Shown here one piece after another: positions 38,663 to 47,339 of a stretch of 64,000 nt of DNA. Source of the stretch: Ga0077530 sp035565975 (lineage in GTDB: Bacteria; Pseudomonadota; Alphaproteobacteria; Rhizobiales; Hyphomicrobiaceae); NCBI GenBank assembly GCA_035565975.1, contig DATMRT010000081.1, positions 7,625-71,624 of the forward strand, read 5' to 3'. Within the stretch, counting starts at the first letter, position 1. The number at the start of each line of letters is the position of its first letter. Position numbers and translations under genes: made by a program. The notes under the pieces are model-generated. The model had not been told where the DNA came from and searched no databases. It saw only the letters and a program-made list of their open reading frames with translations.

Positions 38663-38683
38663 GCGGGAGTGGCGCTCACCGAT
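38654..38683. terminator. Bidirectional stem-loop between convergent genes
   Basis: ATCGGCTGAGCG (38654-38665) pairs with CGCTCACCGAT (38673-38683) with one bulged base and a 7-base loop. It overlaps the 3' ends of the PEP-mutase-like gene and of dctM. It has no clear T tract, so termination is a reasonable but unproven role. Confidence 0.45.
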
Positions 38684-39950
38684 AGAACACGGTTGGCAGC
38701 CAGAGCGTGAGCTGGGGCACCAGCGTGATCGCCACCAGCACAATCAGCAGCGGCACGATGAAGGGGAGGACGGCACGCACTGTCCTCTCGAACGGCATGT
38801 TCGCTACCTTCGAGAGCACGAAGAGCACCATCCCGACCGGCGGCGTCAGAAGCCCGATCATCAGATTGAGCACCATGATGATGCCGAACTGAACCGGATC
38901 GATGCCGACCTTGAGAATGATCGGCATGAGTACCGGCACCAGGATCGAGATCGCCGCGATCGTCTCCATGAAGCAGCCGACGACCAGAAGCAGCAGGTTG
39001 ATGATCAGGAGGATCATCAACGGATCGGTGGTCACCGACAGCATCGCGGCCGCCACGTCTTCGGTCACGCGGGTCGTCGTCAGCACCCAGCCGAAGAGTG
39101 ATGCGGCGCCGACAATGATCATGACGGCTGCTGTCGTCTCGATGGTGTCCATCGTGACCTTGTAGAGCTGCCGCCAAGTCAACGAGCGATAAAGCACCGC
39201 GCCGAGGAACATCGCCCAGGCACACGCAGCCACGGCCGCTTCCGTCGGCGTGAAGAGGCCGAAGGACATGCCACCGATGATGATAGCCGGCGTGAGGAGC
39301 GCTGGAAATGCGCTGATGAACGAACTGACGAGCCGCGCCACGCGAAACGCCTGATCGCGGCCGATGCTATGTCGATGCGCGTACCAAGCCACGTAGACCA
39401 TCAGGCACGCAGCCATCAGCAGCCCCGGAACGACACCGGCAATGAAGAGCTGTCCAATCGAAACGTTCGCCATCACGCCGTAGATCACCAGGGGCAGGGA
39501 CGGCGGAATGATCGGGCCGAGCGTCGAGGATGCCGCAGTGATCCCGACCGCGAACTCATCGTCATAGCCATGATCGCGCATGGCCTTGATCTCGATGGTG
39601 CCAAGACCACCGGCGTCGGCGACCGCCGTGCCGGACATGCCCGCGAAGATCACCGAGCCCGCGACATTTACGTGCCCGAGCCCACCGCGCAGCCAGCCGA
39701 CCGCAGACATCGCGAAGCTGTAGATGCGGTTGGTGATGCCGGCCGAGTTCATCAGGTTGCCGGCGAGAATAAAGAACGGGACTGCCAGCAACGGAAAGCT
39801 GTCGACCCCGCCGGCCATCCGGTGAAGCACCACGAAGTCCGGGATACCGGCCACGAAGTGCGTATAGACCAGAGATCCGAGTCCGAGCGACACGAAGATC
39901 GGCACGCCGATCAGAAGCGTGACGAAGAAGACCGAAAAGAGCAGCGTCAT
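38676..39950 (-). CDS. dctM: TRAP transporter large permease (DctM)
   Basis: 424-residue membrane protein with about 12 segments and the DctM signature GxxxxxxGxGxxxA-type regions: FSVFFVTLLIGVPIFVSLGLGS at the start, FPLLAVPFFILAGNLMNSAGI and VAGSVIFAGMSGTAVADAGGLGTIEIKAM. It carries solute and sodium across the inner membrane with DctQ, fed by DctP. It starts 10 bases after dctQ. Last gene of a gntR-dctP-dctQ-dctM operon. The substrate is probably a carboxylate, as for most TRAP systems. Confidence 0.94.
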   Translation of the reverse strand: MTLLFSVFFVTLLIGVPIFVSLGLGSLVYTHFVAGIPDFVVLHRMAGGVDSFPLLAVPFFILAGNLMNSAGITNRIYSFAMSAVGWLRGGLGHVNVAGSVIFAGMSGTAVADAGGLGTIEIKAMRDHGYDDEFAVGITAASSTLGPIIPPSLPLVIYGVMANVSIGQLFIAGVVPGLLMAACLMVYVAWYAHRHSIGRDQAFRVARLVSSFISAFPALLTPAIIIGGMSFGLFTPTEAAVAACAWAMFLGAVLYRSLTWRQLYKVTMDTIETTAAVMIIVGAASLFGWVLTTTRVTEDVAAAMLSVTTDPLMILLIINLLLLVVGCFMETIAAISILVPVLMPIILKVGIDPVQFGIIMVLNLMIGLLTPPVGMVLFVLSKVANMPFERTVRAVLPFIVPLLIVLVAITLVPQLTLWLPTVFYR

Positions 39951-39960
39951 GGTGTGGCTT

Positions 39961-40518
39961 TCAATCGATGATCATCTGCTCGGTGCCCGAGCGCGGCCGC
40001 CAGCCGCGGCGCGCATTGCTGATGAAGCTCATGACGGCACGCGCCAGCATGGCGAAGATGGCAATCGAGATCGGGACGTAAACCCAAGTCATCGACGCAT
40101 CGATCATGGTCATGCGCTGGATTTGCATCCGCTCGACGATGGTGAATGAGAACCACGCGAGAAGAGCGATGAAAGCGAGCGTGAGCACATCCACCACGAA
40201 ACGGACGATCCGACCGCCGAGGCCCGGCAAGTAGGATTCGAGCACTTCGACAGCGATGTGCGTGCGCTTGCGCGTCACCGTGACGGCGCCCACGAAGGTC
40301 AGGACCATGAGGAAGTAACGCGCGACTTCCTCGGTCCACGACAGCGAGTCGTTGAGAATGTAGCGCGTCACGAATTGGGCGAACACGATGAGGCTGAGCG
40401 CCCAGAACAATGCGATGCCGATCCAGTCCTCCGGATGCCAGGAGATCGTGACCTCCTCATCCTCGACCAGTGGCATGACGGCATCTGCTCGTTCTTCCGG
40501 CGGCGTGGAAGTTGACAT
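39961..40518 (-). CDS. dctQ: TRAP transporter small permease (DctQ)
   Basis: 185 residues with four membrane segments (about 30-48, 65-83, 107-130, 145-165). The DctQ pattern is clear: WIGIALFWALSLIVFAQFVTRYILNDSLSWTEEVARYFLMVLTFVGAV, then KRTHIAVEVLESYLP. The start at 40518 (MSTSTPP) gives a short acidic N-terminus; an ATG at 40581 would add 21 unlike residues. It lies 89 bp after dctP and 10 bp before dctM. Confidence 0.93.
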   Translation of the reverse strand: MSTSTPPEERADAVMPLVEDEEVTISWHPEDWIGIALFWALSLIVFAQFVTRYILNDSLSWTEEVARYFLMVLTFVGAVTVTRKRTHIAVEVLESYLPGLGGRIVRFVVDVLTLAFIALLAWFSFTIVERMQIQRMTMIDASMTWVYVPISIAIFAMLARAVMSFISNARRGWRPRSGTEQMIID

Positions 40519-40607
40519 AGGCAGCTCTTGATGCGGGAGAGAAACTTGTGAGCAGCCTGCCAGTGAAGGTTGCGCCTCCACCAGCAGGCAATGCTACGAG
40601 CGGTTTC

Positions 40608-41585
40608 TTATTTCAGTGCCTGCAGCGCATCGTACTCGGCCTTGGACCAGCCGGCGCCTGCCGCAGGATCATTGTGAAGCGGCCGCGCGGCCTCAATGAA
40701 TGGCTTGCGGTCGACCTCGACCACCGTCTTGCCGAGCTTGCGGAACTCATCGGCGAGCTTCTGCTCGGAGGCGCGGATCTGGTCGGTCGCCTTGGCGGCC
40801 GCCTCCATCAGTACCTCGTTGAAGGCTTTCTTGTCGGCATCCGAGAGCTTGGGCCACACATGGCTGCCGACAATAGTCAGCAGGGACTCGGTGATGTGGC
40901 CTGTCAGCATGATATGGCTCTGAACTTCGTAGAACTTCTTGGCCATGATCGTCGGCAGCGGATTTTCCTGACCGTCGACCGTCTTCTGCTGAAGCGCGAG
41001 GTACACCTCCGCGAAAGCGATCGGCGTTGCGTTCGCGCCGACCGACTTGGTGAACATGAGGAAGAGCGGCGCCGGCGGCACCCTGAGCTTCATCCCTTTC
41101 ATGTCTGCCGGCGTCTTGACTTCGCGGTTCGCGGTGACGTGCCGCTGGCCGTAGTACGTCAGCGCGATGACCTTGTGCTTCGTCTTGTCCTCGTACCCCT
41201 TCGCGATATCGCGGAAGAGCTTCGAGTCGCGGTAAGCTTTCCAGTGGTCGAAGTCGCGCAGAACGAACGGGGCGTTGGTGATCGCCACCGGCTTATGGAT
41301 CGAGCCGGCGAACGCGACGCCGGTGTAGATCATGTCGACCGTGCCGAGCCCGAGCCCCTCATTGATCTGGTTCTCGTTGCCGAGCTGAGAAGCAGGAAAC
41401 ACCTGGATCTCATAGCGCCCATTCGTGCGCTTCTTGATCTCCTCGGCCGCCCACTCGGCCTCCTTGTGGTAGGGCTCACCGACCTCGTAGACGTGGGCCC
41501 ACTTGAGTTTCGTCTGCGCTGTCGCAGGTGATGCCACGATCAGCAGGCAGCTCAAGGATGTCGCCAATGCCCCAATGAGTTTCAT
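40608..41585 (-). CDS. dctP: TRAP transporter substrate-binding protein (DctP)
   Basis: 325 residues with a signal peptide (about 1-22, ending SPATAQ). The DctP fold shows LKWAHVYEVGEPYHKEAEWAAEEIKKRTNGRYEIQVFPASQLGNENQINEGL, the substrate-carboxylate Arg region MKGMKLRVP and TVDGQENPLPTI, a family signature. It captures an organic acid in the periplasm. The start at 41585 has GGGAGGAC 6 bases upstream. Downstream of a GntR regulator gene by 54 bases, so probably controlled by it. Confidence 0.94.
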   Translation of the reverse strand: MKLIGALATSLSCLLIVASPATAQTKLKWAHVYEVGEPYHKEAEWAAEEIKKRTNGRYEIQVFPASQLGNENQINEGLGLGTVDMIYTGVAFAGSIHKPVAITNAPFVLRDFDHWKAYRDSKLFRDIAKGYEDKTKHKVIALTYYGQRHVTANREVKTPADMKGMKLRVPPAPLFLMFTKSVGANATPIAFAEVYLALQQKTVDGQENPLPTIMAKKFYEVQSHIMLTGHITESLLTIVGSHVWPKLSDADKKAFNEVLMEAAAKATDQIRASEQKLADEFRKLGKTVVEVDRKPFIEAARPLHNDPAAGAGWSKAEYDALQALK

Positions 41586-41639
41586 GCGTCGTCCTCCCAT
41601 GGATTTTGAGGTTTTACGATCTATCGTCGTGCTTTCGGA

Positions 41640-42440
41640 TCACAGACGTCGACCTTGCGTCCGTCTCCTGTTGCTTCGGGATTCCCCAGGTTGCATGGAT
41701 TCGAATTGCCTGCCCTCGTCCGCGAGCCCGCGATAACGTTGCAGGCTCTTCGTCAGGTGAGCACGCATGGCGTTACGCGCGTCTTTGCTGCTGCCGCTGC
41801 GGATCGCCTCGACAATGCGCGCATGGTCTTTCTGAATGCGCTCGAGATAGGCGCGTTGTTCGGCCTCTGAGGCCTCCGCGGCCCGTATGGTCTGGCGCGG
41901 AATGAAGTGCCGGCCAAGGAAATCGAGAAAATTGGCGAACTGGGGGTTGTGCGTCGCCTGGGCGATGGCACGATGCAGCGCGAAATCCTCCGCAACCGCG
42001 GAGCCGCCGGACGCGACGGCCGTGTCGATCTCGACCAAGGCCGTCTCGATCTGCGCGACCTGATGTCGGTCGGCCCTCTCGGCAGCAAGCGCAGCCGCTT
42101 CCACCTCGACCGCCAGACGCAGCTCGAGCACGCTCACCACGTTCGAGATGGAGCCGGGCTCATCCCTCGGACCGGCGACAATACGGAAGGCAGCCCTGTG
42201 GGCTTCTGTGGCCACGAAGGCGCCAAGTCCCTGCCGCGTGACGACGAGCCCCTCGGCGCGAAGCGCCGCCACCGCCTCGCGAACGACGGTCCGCGAGACG
42301 CCGGTTGCCGCCATGAGCTCGAACTCCGTCGGAAGGCGCGCACCCGGCGGCAGACGTCCACTACGGATTTCATCGGCGATACGCTCGACGAGCTCGCCAA
42401 CGAGATTCCTGCTCGGGCTCAATGGCTTGAGGAGCGACAT
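41640..42440 (-). CDS. GntR/FadR-type (FCD) transcriptional regulator of the TRAP operon
   Basis: 266 residues. The winged helix (LVERIADEIRSGRLPPGARLPTEFELMAATGVSRTVVREAVAALRAEGLVVTRQGLGAFV, about 15-77) is followed by an FCD all-helical effector domain whose metal-binding residues are in EDFALHRAI and HARIVEAI. FCD regulators respond to carboxylates, which suits the downstream dctPQM genes. A candidate operator with TTGT/ACAA half-sites overlaps its own promoter (42468-42486), suggesting autoregulation. Confidence 0.92.
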   Translation of the reverse strand: MSLLKPLSPSRNLVGELVERIADEIRSGRLPPGARLPTEFELMAATGVSRTVVREAVAALRAEGLVVTRQGLGAFVATEAHRAAFRIVAGPRDEPGSISNVVSVLELRLAVEVEAAALAAERADRHQVAQIETALVEIDTAVASGGSAVAEDFALHRAIAQATHNPQFANFLDFLGRHFIPRQTIRAAEASEAEQRAYLERIQKDHARIVEAIRSGSSKDARNAMRAHLTKSLQRYRGLADEGRQFESMQPGESRSNRRRTQGRRL

Positions 42441-42467
42441 CGGAGTTCGGTCCGACCAGTACAGCGA

Positions 42468-42486
42468 TTGTCAGGTCATCGTACAA
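42468..42486 (-). promoter_or_regulatory. Candidate promoter/operator of the gntR-dctPQM operon
   Basis: On the minus strand TTGT...ACAA half-sites are separated by 11 bases, 28 bases upstream of gntR. A promoter-like pair overlaps it: TTGTCT, 17 bases, TACGAT. Overlap of the -10 with the repeat fits repression, but both motifs are weak. Confidence 0.3.
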
Positions 42487-42596
42487 CCGAGCTTTCAGTC
42501 AGACAAGCTCTCTCGACGAAAGTATGAGCCGGGAGTCCGGGTTTCGGGAACCGCGCGCCCCCGCGACGATTACGGGGCTACGGAGGAGTTACGCGC

Positions 42597-42653
42597 GTAG
42601 CGAAAGCGAGCGCCGCTCGCACCTGGATCGTGGCGCTCGCTTTCGTGCGCTAC
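42597..42653 (-). terminator. Long stem-loop at the end of the core-MetE / ABC operon
   Basis: GTAGCGAAAGCGAGCGCC (42597-42614) pairs with the segment 42632-42653, whose complement carries one 4-base bulge. The stem is 18 bp with a 17-base loop and includes the stop codon of the core-MetE gene at 42650-42652. No T run follows, so it may act as a terminator or as a 3' stabilising hairpin. Confidence 0.5.
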
Positions 42654-43684
42654 GAGAGTTCAGCCCGCACCAGGGCGGCACCGTCGGCGAGCGCCTTCAG
42701 CTTCGCGAAGGCGAGCTCGCGCGGCATGTACTTCATGCCGCAATCCGGTGCGGGAACGAGCTTGTCCGCCGGCACGAACTTCAGGCCCGCACGAATGCGA
42801 TCGGCGACGATCTCGGGCGTCTCGGCATTCTTATCGCCGAGATCGAGCACGCCGAGCATGACCTTCTTCGGTGCCAGCTCCTTGAGGATGCCGAGATCGA
42901 GCTTCGGCTGGGCCGCCTCGATGGAGATCTGCTCGGCCACGGTGTCGGCAAGCTCCGGCAGGAAAGAATAGCCGACCGGCTTCGTCGAGCCCGGCACGAC
43001 CGCCGCATAGCCGAAGCAGAGATGCACGACGGTCGGCACCTTGATGCCTTCGAGCGCCCGGTTGATCGCCTTAATGGCGATGCGCTTGGCCGCATCGGGG
43101 TCGTTGCGGAGCCATGGCTCATCGAGCTGGATCACGTCGGCGCCGGCCTTCACGAGATCATGCGCCTCCGCGTTCACCGCGGCGGCATAGTCCATGACCA
43201 TCTCGTCAGCGTCCTTGTAGAACTCGTTCTTGGCCTGCTGGCTCATCGTGAACGGGCCGGGCAGCGTGATCTTCGCGAGCCGGTCGGTGTTGCGACGCAG
43301 GAATGCCATGTCGCGCACCTCGACCGGACCCTTGCGACGGATCTTGCCGACGACACGCGGCACCGGCGTCGCCCGGTTGCCCGTGCGCGCGATGACCTCA
43401 CCTGCCTCATCCGCGTCGATACCCTCGAGGGCGGTCGCGAAACGGTTGGAATAGCTTTCCCGCCGCGCCTCCCCGTCGGTGATGATGTCGATACCGGCGC
43501 GCTCCATGTCGCGGATGGCAAGGATCGTCGCATCGTCCTGCGCCTGCTCGAGCAGCGGCTCCGGAATGCGCCAGATGTTCATCCGCACGCGCGGCACGGA
43601 CTTCGACAGCATCTCGCGGTTCACGAGCCAGTCGGGCTGTGGGTAGCTGCCGACGACGGTCGTTGGCAGGATCTTGTTGGCCAT
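42650..43684 (-). CDS. Core-MetE family enzyme in an ABC importer operon
   Basis: 344 residues, again only the catalytic barrel of cobalamin-independent methionine synthase. Zinc ligands: His and Cys in VHLCFGY, Glu in ISIEAAQ, Cys in PDCGMKY. KITLPGPFTMSQQ and VIQLDEPWLRNDP are conserved. The start at 43684 (MANKILPTTVVGSYPQPDW) fits the family; the open frame continues upstream into the permease gene and is not used. It is 31 bp after the permease gene and last in an operon with a nitrate/taurine-type importer, so it may demethylate or split an imported S- or N-alkyl compound. It differs clearly from the paralogue at 26378. Confidence 0.88.
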   Translation of the reverse strand: MANKILPTTVVGSYPQPDWLVNREMLSKSVPRVRMNIWRIPEPLLEQAQDDATILAIRDMERAGIDIITDGEARRESYSNRFATALEGIDADEAGEVIARTGNRATPVPRVVGKIRRKGPVEVRDMAFLRRNTDRLAKITLPGPFTMSQQAKNEFYKDADEMVMDYAAAVNAEAHDLVKAGADVIQLDEPWLRNDPDAAKRIAIKAINRALEGIKVPTVVHLCFGYAAVVPGSTKPVGYSFLPELADTVAEQISIEAAQPKLDLGILKELAPKKVMLGVLDLGDKNAETPEIVADRIRAGLKFVPADKLVPAPDCGMKYMPRELAFAKLKALADGAALVRAELS

Positions 43685-43715
43685 GGGTGTCTCCCTGAGG
43701 GGTCTCGAGAAATTC

Positions 43716-44534
43716 TCACGCGGCTGCGGGTGCCGGAGCGCCTCGATTGACTGGGCGTTGCGAGGACTGCACCTGCTGCTGCCGGCCGGCGGACTGCCAG
43801 ACCACCATACGCCGCTCCAGTCGTCGTGCGAGGATGTCGTAGGCAACCGACAGCACGAGAATGCAGAGTATGCCCGCAAACACGCGGGGACTGTCCAGAA
43901 TCGTGCGGTTGAGCGTCACGAGATAGCCGATGCCGGCAGATGCTGTCAGCATTTCCGCGACGACGACGCCGATGATCGCGAGCGCGCCGCCAAGCCGGAG
44001 GCCGCTGAACACGGTCGGCAGCGAAGCCGGAATGATCACTTTCGTGATCTGCTGGTAGATCGTCGCGCCCATGCTGCGGGCCGCGAGCAGGAACTGGGGA
44101 TCGATGGTGCGGATGCCGGCCGCCGTCGACAGCATGACAGGAAAGAAGCCGTAGATGCCGGCAAACATGATCTTCGATTCCGAGCCGATGCCGAACCATG
44201 CCGTGAAGATCGGATAGAGAATGACGATCGGCACGGCGTAAAGGCTCGAGAAGACCGGGAGCAGCAGATCGCGCAGCACGGCGATGCCGCCGATGGTCGC
44301 GCCGGCGACAATGCCGAAACCGCACGCGATCACCATCGCCAACACGACCTCGTAGAGCGTCACGAGAAGCGCCGCCCAATACTTACCGAGATCGATCCAA
44401 AGAACCGCGAGTGTCTTCGAAAGGCGCGGCAGGAACAGTTCCGGCAGCAGCCCCGTCATCGGGATCAGCTCCCAAAGGACGAGTAGTGCGACAAGGATGC
44501 CCCAGCGGACGGTCTTGGGATCTGGACGTCGCAT
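43716..44534 (-). CDS. ABC transporter permease (SsuC/TauC type)
   Basis: 272 residues with six membrane segments and the inner-membrane EAA loop (LLAARSMGATIYQQITKVIIPASLPTVFSGLRLG) that contacts the ATPase. This type imports sulfonates, nitrate, thiamine precursors and aromatic acids. The tail is Gln/Arg/Pro/Ala rich. It follows the ATPase gene by 8 bases. Together with the other permease (45322-46086) it may form a heterodimeric channel served by one ATPase, unlike the usual homodimer. Confidence 0.91.
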   Translation of the reverse strand: MRRPDPKTVRWGILVALLVLWELIPMTGLLPELFLPRLSKTLAVLWIDLGKYWAALLVTLYEVVLAMVIACGFGIVAGATIGGIAVLRDLLLPVFSSLYAVPIVILYPIFTAWFGIGSESKIMFAGIYGFFPVMLSTAAGIRTIDPQFLLAARSMGATIYQQITKVIIPASLPTVFSGLRLGGALAIIGVVVAEMLTASAGIGYLVTLNRTILDSPRVFAGILCILVLSVAYDILARRLERRMVVWQSAGRQQQVQSSQRPVNRGAPAPAAA

Positions 44535-44542
44535 GGCGGACC

Positions 44543-45343
44543 TCAGTGGGACTTGCGGATCTGCTGCCAGATGCGGTCGCGCAGGCGCCCGAACGTATCG
44601 GTCGCCATCATCTCGTAGGTGCGCGGACGCGGCAGGTCGATCGCGATGTGATCGATCATGCGACCGGGACGCGGCGACATCACGTACACCTCGTCCGCAA
44701 GATAAACCGCCTCCGTCAGGCTGTGCGTGATGAACACCACCGTCTTGTTGGTCGTTGACCAGATGCGCAGCAGCTCGTGGCCCATGGTCATGCGCGTCTG
44801 CTCATCGAGCGCGGCAAACGGCTCGTCCATCAAAAGCACCGGAGGGTCTTGCACGAGACCGCGGGCGATCGACACGCGCTGCTTCATGCCGCCCGAAAGC
44901 TCGTGGGGATAGCGCTCTCCGAAGCCGGCGAGGCCGACGAGCGACAGCATGGGCTCGGACCTGCGGCGGCGTTCATCGCGCGACATGCCGCGCAGGCTCA
45001 GGGGGAACTCGATGTTGTCGAGCGTGGTGAGCCACGGGAAGAGGCTCGCCTCCTGGAAGATGACGCCGACGCGCTCCGGGTCGGGCTTTGGTATCGGCGC
45101 ACCGTGGATGTCGATCCGCCCCTCCGTATGATCGCGCAGGCCCGCCATCATCATCAGGAGTGAGGTCTTGCCGCAGCCGCTCGGACCGACGATCACGACG
45201 AATCGCCCGGCGCCCACCTTCATCGAGACGTTGCTCAGTGCCGGAACACCGCCATCCGGGCCCGCATACACGTGGCTCACACGATCGATCTCGATCGCGG
45301 CACCCGACGCCTGCGCTGCCCTCATGTCCGCCACGTACTGCAT
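44543..45343 (-). CDS. ABC transporter ATP-binding protein (SsuB/TauB type)
   Basis: 266 residues with Walker A GPSGCGKT, Q-loop FQEASLFPW, signature LSGGMKQR, Walker B VLLMDEPFAALDE and the switch His in FITHSLTEA. Energises the import complex. The start at 45343 (MQYVADM) has GGAGG about 6 bases upstream and overlaps the permease gene by 22 bases; an ATG at 45325, overlapping the permease stop as ATGA, is the alternative. The open frame extends further upstream but that part is only a shadow of the permease. Confidence 0.93.
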   Translation of the reverse strand: MQYVADMRAAQASGAAIEIDRVSHVYAGPDGGVPALSNVSMKVGAGRFVVIVGPSGCGKTSLLMMMAGLRDHTEGRIDIHGAPIPKPDPERVGVIFQEASLFPWLTTLDNIEFPLSLRGMSRDERRRRSEPMLSLVGLAGFGERYPHELSGGMKQRVSIARGLVQDPPVLLMDEPFAALDEQTRMTMGHELLRIWSTTNKTVVFITHSLTEAVYLADEVYVMSPRPGRMIDHIAIDLPRPRTYEMMATDTFGRLRDRIWQQIRKSH

Positions 45344-46086
45344 CGAGCCTCCATCAAGCGTACCATTTCGTTGAATGCGATCGCGACGACCGAGAGCATG
45401 ATGACGCCGGCGAAGAGCTGCGGCATCTGGAAGTTCTCGCCCCAGTTGGAGATCAGGTGCCCAATGCCAGTGCGCGATGCATACATCTCCGCGATCATCA
45501 CGCCGGTGAAGTTGAAGATCATGGAAATGCGCAAGGTCTCGAGCAGCACCGGCATCATGCTCGGCACATAGACGCGCCGCAGGATCTGCAGTGGCGTCGC
45601 GCCGAACGAGCGCGCGACGAGAACGTAATCGGATTTGACGGATTCGACCGCCGCCGTCGCGCTCATCAGAATGACGAAAGCCGTCGTAAAGGCCGCATAG
45701 GCGACCTTCTGCTGGAAGCCGATGCCGAAGATCAAGATGAACATCGGCAGGAAGATCGATTTGGGGACGCTGAAGACGTAGAACAGCATCGGCTTGAAAA
45801 TGGCCCCGGCATACGGGAACTCGGCGATGGCAACACCGGCGGCAGCCCCGACCGGCACCGCAATGATGAAGGCGACGATCACCTCCAAAGCGGTGACGAG
45901 GATGGCTTCCTGCACTTGCGGGCGCGCCAGCTGCACCTGCAGCATCGCCACGACCTCGCTGAGCGGCGGCAGGAGCATCGGGTTCACGATCCCCGCTCGC
46001 GGCGCCACCTCCCACGCCCCGAGCACGAGTGCGAGGAGGGCCGCGCGTACAAGAATGATTTGCCAGCGTTTCACGATGAGCCCCAC
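45322..46086 (-). CDS. ABC transporter permease (SsuC/TauC type), second subunit
   Basis: 254 residues with six membrane segments; EAA loop at DYVLVARSFGATPLQILRRVYVPSMMPVLLETLRIS. It differs strongly from the permease at 43716, so it is not a recent duplicate. It follows the binding protein gene by 70 bases and overlaps the ATPase gene, indicating coupled translation. Confidence 0.91.
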   Translation of the reverse strand: MGLIVKRWQIILVRAALLALVLGAWEVAPRAGIVNPMLLPPLSEVVAMLQVQLARPQVQEAILVTALEVIVAFIIAVPVGAAAGVAIAEFPYAGAIFKPMLFYVFSVPKSIFLPMFILIFGIGFQQKVAYAAFTTAFVILMSATAAVESVKSDYVLVARSFGATPLQILRRVYVPSMMPVLLETLRISMIFNFTGVMIAEMYASRTGIGHLISNWGENFQMPQLFAGVIMLSVVAIAFNEMVRLMEARCSTWRT

Positions 46087-46156
46087 ATGGCAGGAGCCTT
46101 GAACGGCGCCGGCTGTGCAACGCCTTGCACAGCCGGCGGCCGCTCGGAGATACGTC

Positions 46157-47152
46157 TCAGGCCTTGGTCGGGACCGGCTTGAACTTCTCGACGAAGACCT
46201 CTTTCGGATCGGCCAGCTCCTTCATGCCGATCAGGCGCGCATTGTCGAGCGCACGTTCCACCCACTCGAGCTTGAACTCCCCAGTCCTCGATATGTGCTT
46301 CAAGTTCCCGTCGAGCTCGAAGGCCGCGATCTTCTCGGGAATCTCGTCGATCTCGGCGATCAGCTTCACGGCGGCAGCCCGGTTCTTGTCATCGGCAAGG
46401 AAGGCGACGCCACCGTAGAGCGCATTCACGGCCTTCTGGACAACTTCCGGTCGCTCGGCGATGACCTTGTCGGTCGCGATCCAGCTGCCGGTCGAATGAG
46501 CCGGCACCGCCTCGCCGTAGTTGATGATCGTCCGCGCGACCTTCTCATCGACCACCTTGAACGTGAGCGGCGAATAGAGAACGGTCGCATCGATATTCCC
46601 GGTCAGCATATTGGGCACGAGCCCGCCACCGCCGAGCGGGACACGCGTGAACTGGACCTTGTGCTCGGCGATCGTCCACAGCGCCAGAATGTCCGTGCCG
46701 GAGCCCGCAGACGTGATGCCGACCTTCTTGCCCGCGAGGTCGGCCGGCTTCTTGATCGGCGAGTCCGTCTTCACGACCAGCTGCCAGCCGTAATAGCCGT
46801 TCGCGGCATTGGCCACGCAGCGCGCATTGACGCCGCGCTTCAACCCGCCCGCCACGCTCATCGTCGAGTTCATGACGATATCCGCCGCACCGGCTGCGAG
46901 CGCCTCGAAGCCTTCCGCGCCGCTGCGATAGATCGTCAGCTCAGGCTTCAGCCCCTCCTTCTCGAAGAGCTTCTGGCGAATGGCGGTCTCAGCGATGATC
47001 GTCGGGTAGTAAGTCTTTGTCGGCACGCCGATGCGGACGACGTTCCCACCCTGGGCGCGCGCGACCCATGGCATGGCAACGGTGGCGCCGAGCCCCGCGA
47101 GCACGGTGCGGCGCTTCAATTTGGCAATCGTGATCAGTGGCTTGTCGGCCAT
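46157..47152 (-). CDS. ABC transporter substrate-binding protein (NMT1/SsuA-like)
   Basis: 331 residues. An Arg-Arg signal (LKRRTVLAGLGATVAMPWVARAQ, about 10-32) suggests Tat or Sec export. The NMT1/THI5-like fold follows: VVRIGVPTKTYYPTIIAETAIRQKLFEKEGLKPELTIYRSGAEGFEALAAGAADIV, ADLAGKKVGITSAGSGTD, TGNIDATVLYSP. First gene of the importer operon that ends in core-MetE. The start at 47152 has GGGAGGA 8 bases upstream. Ligand unknown; sulfonates, nitrate, pyrimidines and aromatic acids are used by relatives. Confidence 0.92.
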   Translation of the reverse strand: MADKPLITIAKLKRRTVLAGLGATVAMPWVARAQGGNVVRIGVPTKTYYPTIIAETAIRQKLFEKEGLKPELTIYRSGAEGFEALAAGAADIVMNSTMSVAGGLKRGVNARCVANAANGYYGWQLVVKTDSPIKKPADLAGKKVGITSAGSGTDILALWTIAEHKVQFTRVPLGGGGLVPNMLTGNIDATVLYSPLTFKVVDEKVARTIINYGEAVPAHSTGSWIATDKVIAERPEVVQKAVNALYGGVAFLADDKNRAAAVKLIAEIDEIPEKIAAFELDGNLKHISRTGEFKLEWVERALDNARLIGMKELADPKEVFVEKFKPVPTKA

Positions 47153-47339
47153 TTGGTATCCTCCCAGGAGCGCATGTTGTTTGAGCAGGTCGAAAAAGGC
47201 GAATCCCAATCCCGATTGGCGCTCACCTTAGCCTGTTAGGGAAGCGGAAAACAATAATGGCCTGCTCCGTCACGACGGCGGGCGCTCAGCACACGGCGGA
47301 ACCGTTGGCTGTGTAGCTCTTCGGGCTTGCGATCGCCAA

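Noticed and set aside
41690..41720. GGATTCGAATTG resembling a tRNA T-arm
   Set aside because: No cloverleaf can be drawn around it and it lies in the 3' part of a GntR gene.
45344..46120. N-terminal extension making the ATPase frame 525 residues
   Set aside because: The extra part lies inside the upstream permease gene in another frame and has no ABC or other domain; the ATPase starts at 45343 with a good ribosome site.
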